Shown here: positions 33,219 to 40,316 of the stretch, piece by piece
Position numbering within the stretch: the stretch's first letter is position 1
Layout: each line of letters starts with the position of its first letter
The notes under the pieces: generated by a model
Database searches by the model: none
The model's input: only the letters and a program-made list of their open reading frames with translations
What the model was told of the DNA's origin: nothing
Program-made: the position numbers and the translations under genes
Origin: Pseudomonadota bacterium
GTDB lineage: Bacteria > Pseudomonadota > Gammaproteobacteria > Tethybacterales > Persebacteraceae
Direction of reading: 5' to 3'
NCBI GenBank assembly: GCA_022600535.1
Contig: JAHZKE010000002.1
Location: 1-42,131 of the forward strand
Length of the DNA: 42,131 bases

Positions 33219-33839
33219 ATGAACGAGATTAAAAATTTATCTTATGTGCCAATGGTCATTGAGCAAAGCGGGCGCGGCGAACGCGCTTACGATATTTATT
33301 CGCGCTTACTCAAAGATCGGATTATCTTTTTAGTCGGTGAAATTAACGACCATGTCGCCAATACAATTATCGCCCAAATGTTATTTTTAGACGCAGAAAA
33401 TAGCGAACGCGATATTCACTTATACATTAATTCGGGCGGCGGGATTGTTACTTCCGGGATGGCGATTTTTGATACCATGAGTTATGTTAAAAGCCCCGTC
33501 AGCACCATTTGCATCGGGCAGGCGTGCAGTATGGCAGCCGTTTTATTAGCCGCCGGACAACGCGGCAAGCGCCGTATCCTCCCCAACGCGCGGGTGATGA
33601 TTCATCAACCCTTGGGCGGTTTTTCGGGGCAGGCATCGGACATTGAAATTCATACGCGGGAAATTTTAGCCATGCGCGAAAAACTAAACGATTTGTTAGC
33701 GCGATTGAGCGGTAAAAGTAAAAAACGTATTGCCACCGATACCGAACGCGATCACTTTTTAACTGCTGAAGAAGCAACTGCCTACGGATTAACCGATATG
33801 GTGGTCAACAAACGCGAAGAAAAGGAGAAACGAAAATGA
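33219..33839 (+). CDS. clpP: ATP-dependent Clp protease proteolytic subunit
   Basis: Serine protease barrel of ClpXP/ClpAP. The triad aligns with E. coli by spacing: Ser104 (QACSMAA), His129 (MIHQPLGG) and Asp178 (DTERDHF). Two positions in very conserved blocks differ: the usual INSPGG is INSGGG (Gly73 for Pro), and the residue before the catalytic Ser is Cys instead of Ala (QACSM for QAASM). 206 residues. GAAGGAAG (33202-33209) gives a ribosome site. It overlaps clpX by 4 nt (ATGA). Confidence 0.95.
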   Translation: MNEIKNLSYVPMVIEQSGRGERAYDIYSRLLKDRIIFLVGEINDHVANTIIAQMLFLDAENSERDIHLYINSGGGIVTSGMAIFDTMSYVKSPVSTICIGQACSMAAVLLAAGQRGKRRILPNARVMIHQPLGGFSGQASDIEIHTREILAMREKLNDLLARLSGKSKKRIATDTERDHFLTAEEATAYGLTDMVVNKREEKEKRK

Positions 33840-35107
33840 GTAAAGAAAACGAATGGGAACACTATATATGCTCTTTTTGCGGGAGAACACGCAACGAAGT
33901 GGAGTGTCTGCTCACGGGGGCAAAAGACACCTACATTTGTAACGAATGCGTGAGCGCTTTTGAAGAGAAATTAGTCAAGCATAAAGAAAAGCGCGTTAAT
34001 GTTGGCGACAGTGAAAAAGAACTGCCGACCCCGATGGTAATTTGCAATCACTTAGACGATTATGTCATTGGACAAGACGAAGTGAAAAAAATTCTCTCAG
34101 TCGCCATGTATAACCATTACAAACGGCAACAATACAAAGATTCCAGCGGCGGTGTGGAATTGGCAAAATCCAACGTGTTGATTATCGGACCCACCGGCAG
34201 CGGTAAAACCCTGCTCGCGCAAACCTTAGCGCGTGCCTTAGATGTACCATTAGCCATTGTTGATGCCACGACATTAACCGAAGCCGGTTATGTTGGCGAA
34301 GATGTAGAAAATATCATTCAACGCTTAATGCAACAAAGCGACTACGACATGGATCGCGTTACCCGCGGCATTATCTATATTGATGAAATTGATAAAATCG
34401 CCCGTAAATCCGATAACCCCTCTATCACCCGCGATGTATCGGGAGAAGGCGTGCAACAAGCATTACTGAAATTGATTGAAGGCACGATTGCCTCAGTGCC
34501 GCCGTCTGGCGGGCGCAAACATCCGCATCAGGAATATGTGCAAGTGGATACCACCGAAATTTTATTTATCTGCGGCGGCGCATTTGACGGCTTAGCCAAC
34601 ATTGTGCAGCGGCGTTGTAATAAAACAGTCATCGGTTTTAGTGGCGATGCAGACGCAAAAAGCGAAGACAATACCGCCAGCTTTAATCAAGTATCGCCGG
34701 AAGATTTAGTCAATTATGGGCTCATCCCCGAACTCGTCGGCAGATTACCCGTGGTAGGAGAACTGCACGATTTAGATACCGATGCCTTGATTGATATATT
34801 TTCACGCCCGAAAAATTCACTCGCCAAACAATACACCGAAATGCTTTCTATGGACGGCGTGAAATTAGAATTTACCTTAGACGGCATTCGCGCCATTGTA
34901 GAAAAAGCCAAAAACCGCGGTAGCGGGGCACGCGGCTTGCGCGCAGTCACCGAAGAAACACTAATGGAAACCATGTTTGTCGTCCCCAATATGAAAACGA
35001 CAAATAAAGTCGTGATTGATAAAACGGCGGTCTTACAAAAACGCCCGTTGTTGATGACAAAAAGCGGCGCTAAAAAACGGATGCCCGTCAAACGCCGCGC
35101 GGCGTAA
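33836..35107 (+). CDS. clpX: ATP-dependent Clp protease ATPase subunit ClpX
   Basis: AAA+ unfoldase that feeds ClpP. The N-terminal zinc finger has four cysteines ([17 protein letters not shown], then CNEC). AAA+ motifs: Walker A GPTGSGKT, Walker [14 protein letters not shown], the RKHPHQEY pore-loop region, [11 protein letters not shown] (sensor/IGF-side region) and GARGLRAV (sensor 2). 423 residues, standard length. lon, which often follows clpX, is absent; a convergent cysB-like gene lies 17 bp away. Confidence 0.97.
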   Translation: MSKENEWEHYICSFCGRTRNEVECLLTGAKDTYICNECVSAFEEKLVKHKEKRVNVGDSEKELPTPMVICNHLDDYVIGQDEVKKILSVAMYNHYKRQQYKDSSGGVELAKSNVLIIGPTGSGKTLLAQTLARALDVPLAIVDATTLTEAGYVGEDVENIIQRLMQQSDYDMDRVTRGIIYIDEIDKIARKSDNPSITRDVSGEGVQQALLKLIEGTIASVPPSGGRKHPHQEYVQVDTTEILFICGGAFDGLANIVQRRCNKTVIGFSGDADAKSEDNTASFNQVSPEDLVNYGLIPELVGRLPVVGELHDLDTDALIDIFSRPKNSLAKQYTEMLSMDGVKLEFTLDGIRAIVEKAKNRGSGARGLRAVTEETLMETMFVVPNMKTTNKVVIDKTAVLQKRPLLMTKSGAKKRMPVKRRAA

Positions 35108-35124
35108 AAATTATTGCCTCGTTG

Positions 35125-36078
35125 TTAATCGTTAGTTAACGGTTTATCCGGTTTATCCGCAATTTGACAAAATAATTCAATAAACCGCTGCATACTGGCA
35201 GAAATAAACTTCTCGCGCTGATACGCCAAACGCACCTGCATTGCAGGAAATAACGCCTCCAAGGGGCGCATGACTAAATCCGCATCCTTTTTAGCATCGT
35301 ATGCCATTTCGGCAACCACACCAATACCAAACCCCAAACGCACGTATGTTTTAATCACATCGGCATCGGTTGCCGAAACCATGATTTTGGGAATAATGCC
35401 GGCAGTGGAAAAGGTATTATCAAAAGCAGGGCGTCCGGCAAAACCTTGGGTATAGGTAACAAGCGGATATTTCGCCAGCGCCGTTAGTGTGATTTTACGC
35501 ACCTTGACCAAAGGGTGAGTCGGCGGCAAGAGTAAGCAGCGATTCCAATTAAACGAAGTCATGGTGCGAAAATTGGTATTCGTTTCTAACGCCTCGGTGC
35601 AAATGACAAAATCCAACTGATTGCTATTGAGCATGCGTACTAATTCGACCGGTGCCCCTTGGCGAATACTGATGACAACATCGGGATAATCTTTCCGAAA
35701 CTTCTCCAACACTTGCGGCAAGACATAACGCGCTTGCGTGTGTGTGGTGCCAATCGACAATTCGCCGCTAATCGTGGTTTGGTCAAACGTCTCGCCTAAC
35801 ATCAGTAAATTATCGCATTTAAGCAATATTTCACGCGCCAGTTTGCTCACCTCGCGGCACAAATCGGTTTCGTATTGAAAACGCTTACCATTACGATAAA
35901 ACAGCGATTTGCCGATTGCTTGTTCTAAGGTAGATAATTTTTTACTCATAGACGGCTGCGCAATATTCAGCTGCTGTGCCGCTGCGGTTACATTTAAATC
36001 GTTATCGCAAATGGCAACTAAGGTGCGTAATTGCGATAGCTTAATTCGGGGAGTAGAGGGAGATTTTTTCTTAGCCAT
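35125..36078 (-). CDS. CysB-like LysR-family transcriptional regulator
   Basis: LysR regulator of 317 residues with the strongest match to CysB/Cbl, which activate sulfate-assimilation genes and sense N-acetylserine/APS. The N-terminal helix-turn-helix is LNVTAAAQQLNIAQPSMSKKLSTLE, and the effector domain has the CysB-typical GTTHTQARYVLP, YPLVTYTQGFAGRPAFD and ATDADVIKTYVRLGFGIGVVAE. The next gene on the same strand upstream, across 515 bp of repeats, is a homocysteine methyltransferase, so a sulfur-metabolism context is plausible. Sulfate-assimilation genes are not in the window. Confidence 0.88.
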   Translation of the reverse strand: MAKKKSPSTPRIKLSQLRTLVAICDNDLNVTAAAQQLNIAQPSMSKKLSTLEQAIGKSLFYRNGKRFQYETDLCREVSKLAREILLKCDNLLMLGETFDQTTISGELSIGTTHTQARYVLPQVLEKFRKDYPDVVISIRQGAPVELVRMLNSNQLDFVICTEALETNTNFRTMTSFNWNRCLLLPPTHPLVKVRKITLTALAKYPLVTYTQGFAGRPAFDNTFSTAGIIPKIMVSATDADVIKTYVRLGFGIGVVAEMAYDAKKDADLVMRPLEALFPAMQVRLAYQREKFISASMQRFIELFCQIADKPDKPLTND

Positions 36079-36114
36079 AATAAAGAAGAGGGGGTGATAT
36101 AAAAATTAAATATA

Positions 36115-36138
36115 GCACATGAAATGTGCAATATTATA
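36115..36138 (-). promoter_or_regulatory. CysB-like gene promoter with a dyad operator candidate
   Basis: TATAAT on the minus strand (36138-36133), followed just downstream by the perfect dyad GCACAT-N3-ATGTGC (36115-36129). The dyad covers the expected transcription start, the usual place for a repressor or autoregulatory site. The -35 is weak. Confidence 0.45.
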
Positions 36139-36192
36139 TTCCTTTTTTGCATTATTTAAAAAAAACAATAAAAATAATTAAATTCCCCACCC

Positions 36193-36450
36193 GCTCCGCT
36201 CGTAGAGTTAAAGACAAGTTCCAGTGCACTAAACTTAAAACAAGCCGCTCACCGAGCTTAAAATAAGTCGCTCACTGAGCTTGTCGAAGTGCCATAGAGC
36301 GTGCTACATCAACGTTTTAAATTCCCCTCCGTCGTGTGGAAATTACCACCTGATTAATTACAAGGATTTTTAAATTGCTGATTTTCCGTCAATAACGTTG
36401 CATTAGTGCCCAAAGAATAGTGCTTAGACATATCGGCGGAACATTTAGAT
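36193..36450. repeat. Tandem repeat unit A (distal, diverged)
   Basis: Starts GCTCCGCTCGTAGAGTTAAA and contains in order: AGTGCACTAAACTTAAAA, TCGCTCACTGAGCTTGTCGA, the 15-mer TTAAATTCCCCTCCG, and a copy of the last 90 or so bases of the downstream methyltransferase gene. It resembles unit B (36451-36688) along its whole length, with substitutions, small indels and an extra partial GCTCACCGAGCTTAAAATAA segment. Confidence 0.8.
36354..36450 (-). pseudogene. Decayed copy of the methyltransferase 3' end
   Basis: Translates as SKCSADMSKHYSLGTNATLL and so on, against SKYSADMSKHYSLGTNAALL in the intact gene. One T is missing near the end, which shifts the frame and moves the stop to 36354-36356. 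It has no start and is a by-product of the tandem duplication. Confidence 0.75.
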
Positions 36451-36688
36451 GCTCCGCTCGTAGAGTTAAAGACAAGTGTTTCCAGTGCACTAAACTTAAA
36501 ATAAATCGCTCACTGAGCTTGTCGAAGTGCCATAGAGCGTGCTCATCAACGTTTTAAATCCCCCTCCGTGTGTGGAATTTAACACCTGATTAATTACAAG
36601 GATTTTTTAAACTCCTGATTTTCCGGCAATAACGCTGCATTAGTCCCCAAAGAGTAGTGCTTAGACATATCGGCGGAATATTTAGATG
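36451..36688. repeat. Tandem repeat unit B (overlaps the intact gene's 3' end)
   Basis: Begins at GCTCCGCTCGTAGAG directly after unit A and runs into the methyltransferase coding sequence, sharing ATCGGCGGAA-ATTTAGATGC with unit A up to 36688. The stop codon of the gene (36594-36596) lies inside the unit. Confidence 0.8.
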
Positions 36689-37646
36689 CTTCGGGTTGGC
36701 GTCCTAATTCTTCTGCCATTGCGCGCACATGATGCGGGGCACCGCCGCAACAAACACCGATAAAACGAATGTCGTTATCCGCACAATCGCGGGCGAATTT
36801 TGCCATTTCATAGCGCGTGCAAACAAACGGGTCTAACGCCACGGGGAAAGAACGCATATCTGCCGGTAGGCAACATTGCGGATGATGATCTTCTAACGAT
36901 TGCATAGACGGATTGGTTTCATCGGTGCGATAGGGCACAGGCAAACCCGCTACCGGGCAGGATACCGCCTTACGCACTTCTAATAACTGCGGTAGCATTG
37001 TTGCCGGACCACGACAGCAATTCATCCCGACAACCGTTGCGCCGGCATCTGCCAGCTGTTTGCAGGCATCGGCAGGCGACATGCCATCGCGCAATAAACC
37101 CGTGGAATGCGTTACCACATTAACCACTGTTTCTAAACCCGCTTGTTGTGCCGCTTGCAGGGCAAGCAGGGCTTCGCCATACCACGAAAAAGTTTCCAAC
37201 AACATAAAATCAACACCTGCCTCAGCCGCCCACGTCACCTGTTCATCAAACATCTCACGCACTTCGCGGTGCGAATCGGCGTCATCCGGCAGGTAGATAT
37301 TGGTATTGCAGATATTGCCGGCAACCATCACTTTGCCGCTTTTGTCTTCGGCGGCGGCTTCTTTGGCTAAACGCAGAGCTTCTTTTTGTAATGGCTCTAT
37401 TAGGTGTTCTTTACCGATAATACGCATTTTTTCGCGGTGGGCGTAGTAGGTAAAAGCAACCATAACATCGCTACCGGCACGGAGAAAATCTCGGTGCAGT
37501 TGGCTCACCGCATCGGGATAATCTAACACCACCTCGGGCACAAACGCCCCCGCTTGCAAGTAACCGCGGCGTTCTAATTCAAATAAATAACCTTCGGCAC
37601 ACAATACAGTGCCAGCGGTTAATCGGTCTTGTAAAATACCCATCAT
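36594..37646 (-). CDS. Homocysteine S-methyltransferase, betaine-homocysteine methyltransferase-like
   Basis: Zinc-dependent methyl transfer to homocysteine, giving methionine. The 350 residues form the S-methyltransferase barrel with the three zinc cysteines in GMNCCRGP and FIGVCCGG. AEGYLFELERRGYL at the start and FTYYAHREKMRIIGKE are closer to glycine-betaine-dependent enzymes (BHMT) than to MmuM or the MetH domain, so betaine is the likely donor; this is inference. The ATG at 37646 has GGAG 4 nt upstream, and the next ATG (37643) has a better 7-nt spacing. A terminator separates it from the YccA-type gene. Confidence 0.85.
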   Translation of the reverse strand: MMGILQDRLTAGTVLCAEGYLFELERRGYLQAGAFVPEVVLDYPDAVSQLHRDFLRAGSDVMVAFTYYAHREKMRIIGKEHLIEPLQKEALRLAKEAAAEDKSGKVMVAGNICNTNIYLPDDADSHREVREMFDEQVTWAAEAGVDFMLLETFSWYGEALLALQAAQQAGLETVVNVVTHSTGLLRDGMSPADACKQLADAGATVVGMNCCRGPATMLPQLLEVRKAVSCPVAGLPVPYRTDETNPSMQSLEDHHPQCCLPADMRSFPVALDPFVCTRYEMAKFARDCADNDIRFIGVCCGGAPHHVRAMAEELGRQPEASKYSADMSKHYSLGTNAALLPENQEFKKSL

Positions 37647-37706
37647 TGTTCTCCAAACAGGAAGTAATAAAAAAAGAAGTGTAGCATAAATTTACCCTCA
37701 GCAAAT

Positions 37707-37738
37707 AAAAAAGCGCCCCGAAAAACGGGGCGCTTTTT
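37707..37738 (-). terminator. Intrinsic terminator between the YccA-type gene and the methyltransferase gene
   Basis: An 8-bp G/C stem, GCGCCCCG (37713-37720) with CGGGGCGC (37726-37733), flanked by A and T runs on both sides. Read on the minus strand it follows the YccA-type stop and ends in six T. Symmetry means it could stop both strands. Confidence 0.9.
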
Positions 37739-37757
37739 GTTCCAAAATAAATAATAC

Positions 37758-38450
37758 TTAGTCGCGGGCACCGCCAAACATCATGAGCAAGTGTAACAAG
37801 CTTTGAAACAAGTTGAGCACCATGATGTAGAGTACCATCGTTGCCATGATGTAGTTATCTTCGCCACCGCGGACAATGCGATTGATAGTGAAAAGAATCA
37901 AACCCGAAGAAATGACAATGACAAACGAAGAAACAGCGAGGGCAATCGCACTAGATTGAAAGAAAGAGTTAACAATCACAATCGCAAATAACATCCACAT
38001 CCCCATGCCGAGTGCTTTGCCAAATGAGATAGAAGAAAAATCGCGTTTGGTAACAGTGGCATAGCCCGCTAAACCGAAAAACATAGTAGCAGTGCCACCG
38101 ATTGCTAAACCGACTAATTCGGCACCATTGCTGTAGCTCCCTAAGGCATAACCAACAAGAGGACCGGTAAAATAGCCCATGACCAACGTAAAAAACAGCA
38201 ACCAAGCAATGCCTTTAGCACTATTGCGGTTTTTAATCACCATCGCTTGAATCCCAAACATGGCACCGATAAATACAATGATTGATATCCAACCTAATTT
38301 TTCCATAAGAGGAAATAAAGCCCCAAAATACGCCCCGGCAATAGTGGGGAGCAAGGTAATTGCCAGTAAAGTATAAGTGTTGCGCAGTACGCGGTTGGTC
38401 GTGCCAACATCTAATTGTGCTCTGCCAGCGGCAGGTAAGGTGTAACGCAT
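37758..38450 (-). CDS. Bax inhibitor-1/YccA family membrane protein
   Basis: A 230-residue integral membrane protein with seven predicted helices. The family core is visible: VLRNTYTLLAITLLPTIAGA, GLAGYATVTKRDFSSISFGK (the conserved loop after the fourth or fifth helix) and the C-terminal IMVLNLFQSLLHLLMMFGG. E. coli YccA is an FtsH substrate and modulator; the role here is inferred. It has a good promoter, GGAG before the ATG, and its own terminator, so it is monocistronic. Confidence 0.92.
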   Translation of the reverse strand: MRYTLPAAGRAQLDVGTTNRVLRNTYTLLAITLLPTIAGAYFGALFPLMEKLGWISIIVFIGAMFGIQAMVIKNRNSAKGIAWLLFFTLVMGYFTGPLVGYALGSYSNGAELVGLAIGGTATMFFGLAGYATVTKRDFSSISFGKALGMGMWMLFAIVIVNSFFQSSAIALAVSSFVIVISSGLILFTINRIVRGGEDNYIMATMVLYIMVLNLFQSLLHLLMMFGGARD

Positions 38451-38496
38451 TTTTTAGTTCTCCAATGTCTTAATCAAGGTATAAGGATATACTCTA

Positions 38497-38525
38497 ATTA
38501 TAATGGTTTGCAGGGTCAGATTCAA
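38497..38525 (-). promoter_or_regulatory. Sigma70 promoter of the YccA-type gene
   Basis: On the minus strand: TTGAAT (38525-38520), a 17-nt spacer and TATAAT (38502-38497). It gives a leader of about 40 nt that carries GGAG before the ATG. Confidence 0.75.
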
Positions 38526-38862
38526 ATATTTGCACAGTATCAGCCCATATTTGGCAAAGAGTGAGCATTTTTCAGCAAATTATAAGCCGCTACCAAAATA
38601 GCACCCTGCGCGGTAGCAACAGTTAAAAGAAAATTCGCCCACTGAGCTTGTCGAAGTGTCGTTAGTTAAATTAATAAACTTAGAAAAAAGCACAATCTTA
38701 AATTCCACACCGATGGAAGGGTGGTAACAAGGTCATCGGGGTGGTCTACGGCGAAGGCAAAAAACTGCAATCAAATATTTTTCTTTTTCGTTGCACTCTT
38801 TTGCTACCTTGCGTATTTTAGGCGAGAGTATTTTAAATTTCAATTTTTTTGAAAATAAAAAT
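38526..38862. other. Non-coding gap with repeat fragments
   Basis: Contains CACTGAGCTTGTCGAAGTG (38640-38658), also present twice near 36273 and 36511, and TTAAATTCCACACCGA (38698-38713), identical to 13446-13461. An AT-rich hairpin (TTTCAA/TTGAAA) near 38850 follows the KAP gene's extended stop. No complete gene is seen. Confidence 0.6.
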
Positions 38863-39030
38863 TTAAGTAACAAATAAATTATCCAGAGTTGTAATAATTT
38901 TATTTATATATTCAGACTTTTCGTGTATTTCATGATATTGATTTTTATAACATTCAACTGGTCTTGCTAAAGGATGTATTGTTTGATCTAACTCTAAATG
39001 TAAAATAAATAAATCTGCTAATACGTCAAA
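38863..39030 (-). other. Out-of-frame C-terminal extension of the KAP ATPase gene
   Basis: Directly after the nine-A run (39039-39031 on the minus strand) another frame stays open for about 56 codons to a TAA at 38865-38863. It begins FDVLADLFILHLELDQTIHP and ends INKIITTLDNLFVT. It has the same composition and charge pattern as the main ORF, and reading eight A instead of nine joins the two into a product of about 410 residues. Confidence 0.65.
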
Positions 39031-40096
39031 TTTTTTTTTCTGTAGTAATTTTTATTTTAGATTTAAATTCTTCATCTGTAATATTTTTGTTAGATAATTT
39101 TGTATAAAAACTGGGGAATTTATTTTTAATAATAATTATATAAGTGACAACGATAGCATTAGAAATAGGTTTTTGGGGGTCAAAATCTAATAAAGATAAC
39201 ATTATTTTGAGAGTGAGTAAATTTCTTTCAATTTCTCTAAATGATAATTGAAAATGGTTTGAAAATTTTTCTGATATTGTTATTATTTCATCAGTACGCA
39301 TTGAGTTAAATTTTAATCTATCCATACAATGATTTATATAGATTAAGTTATCAGTGCCATTTTTTTGTTTAGGCAATGGAAGGCGTAAATGTATAAATTT
39401 ATGTAAATAATTGTAACTGTCTATATCATTGCCGTATTCATGTTTAATAGATTGGCATAATTGTTCGCTGTTTGCTACTAAAAGAAAAACTATATTGGGA
39501 ACAGAGAATAAATGTTTAATGATTTCTAATATTTTAATAGCATAAGTTGGTTTGCATCTATCTAATTCATCAATGATAAATATAATCGGTTTGCTTTTAT
39601 AGTCTTTCGTCATATTATCTGGCAGTGCAGTTAGGTATTCTTTTAGTTTTTTTAGATTGTCTTCATTTTCATTAATTTTTTCCAATAATTTTTCAATGGC
39701 TTCAATACTATTACTTACTGCGCCAGCCGTGAATATATTCAAAAAATCTTTTGATACTGCGAGTATTATATTTTTTAATTTTTCTTTTTCTTTTTTAGAC
39801 GTTCCTTTTTCTGCTAAGCGATAAATTTTTTCCATGAAAGGTAATAAAGGTTGTTCATAATAATCGTCGGCAAAGACATCGTAATAGACAGTACAATGCC
39901 CTTCGTTTATAAAATATTTTTCAGACATTTTGGCAAATACAGTTTTGCCTTCACCCCACGGCGCATCAAGTAAAATTACCCGTTCATCAGGCATAGCGTT
40001 AATTATTTTTAATAACTGCTCCGCGAATGGTTTTCTATTAAAAATATCACTATTTTCAAATGTCATGTTTTCATTTGATGTAGGTTGATTCGTCAT
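39026..40096 (-). CDS. KAP-family P-loop NTPase (frame broken near the 3' end)
   Basis: A 356-residue ATPase as read. Walker A is DAPWGEGKT (about residue 45), Walker B is IIFIIDELDRCKP (about residue 175) with the D-E-L-D-R-C typical of KAP NTPases, and a sensor-like FLLVANSEQL follows. No clear transmembrane insertion is seen between the motifs. It is much more AT-rich than its neighbours, suggesting transfer. GGAG sits 7 nt before the ATG. The stop comes straight after a run of nine A; with eight A the protein continues to 38863. KAP proteins occur at membranes and in some anti-phage systems, but no such role is shown here. Confidence 0.82.
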   Translation of the reverse strand: MTNQPTSNENMTFENSDIFNRKPFAEQLLKIINAMPDERVILLDAPWGEGKTVFAKMSEKYFINEGHCTVYYDVFADDYYEQPLLPFMEKIYRLAEKGTSKKEKEKLKNIILAVSKDFLNIFTAGAVSNSIEAIEKLLEKINENEDNLKKLKEYLTALPDNMTKDYKSKPIIFIIDELDRCKPTYAIKILEIIKHLFSVPNIVFLLVANSEQLCQSIKHEYGNDIDSYNYLHKFIHLRLPLPKQKNGTDNLIYINHCMDRLKFNSMRTDEIITISEKFSNHFQLSFREIERNLLTLKIMLSLLDFDPQKPISNAIVVTYIIIIKNKFPSFYTKLSNKNITDEEFKSKIKITTEKKI

Positions 40097-40099
40097 AAA

Positions 40100-40234
40100 T
40101 TACTCCATTTCAATGCCTTCATTAGCGGTACTTTTTTGCAACTCTTTAACCTGATTATACGGAAGAAAAGCGCTGTAAAAATTATTAAATATGCTCTCCC
40201 AGTTGCTACTGGGGCGTTTGGTTTGCGTTGCCAT
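40100..40234 (-). CDS. 44-aa ORF preceding the KAP ATPase gene
   Basis: Starts with ATG at 40234-40232 behind a GGAG ribosome site and ends with TAA at 40102-40100, 3 nt before the KAP ATG. The product begins MATQTKRPSSNWESIFNNFY, then has a short SAFLPYNQVKELQKS helix and an acidic end (EGIEME). The KAP ribosome site (GGAG) lies in its last codons, so translation of the two is probably coupled. It has no recognised family and no signal peptide or membrane helix. It could be a partner, an inhibitor or a leader peptide. Confidence 0.6.
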   Translation of the reverse strand: MATQTKRPSSNWESIFNNFYSAFLPYNQVKELQKSTANEGIEME

Positions 40235-40316
40235 GCTGTTTTTTTCTCCACTCATTGAAATATATTCAATCATTAAAAGGGCGATTAATTATCAATATAT
40301 TTCGCCAATATTTGGG

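Larger units (their letters stand above)
36079..36593. other. 515-bp stretch without an intact gene
   Basis: The right side of the CysB-like promoter is AT-rich (36079-36180). The rest is two tandem copies of a repeat of about 240-258 bp, including a decayed copy of the 3' end of the methyltransferase gene. No complete ORF looks real. Confidence 0.8.

Noticed and set aside
35093-35104. CGCCGCGCGGCG at the end of clpX as a terminator
   Set aside because: Palindrome without a loop and without a T-run on the plus strand; it encodes the KRRAA end of ClpX.
38732-38790. Plus-strand reading VIGVVYGEGKKLQS as a gene remnant
   Set aside because: Too short, no start, no recognisable family, and embedded in repeat DNA.
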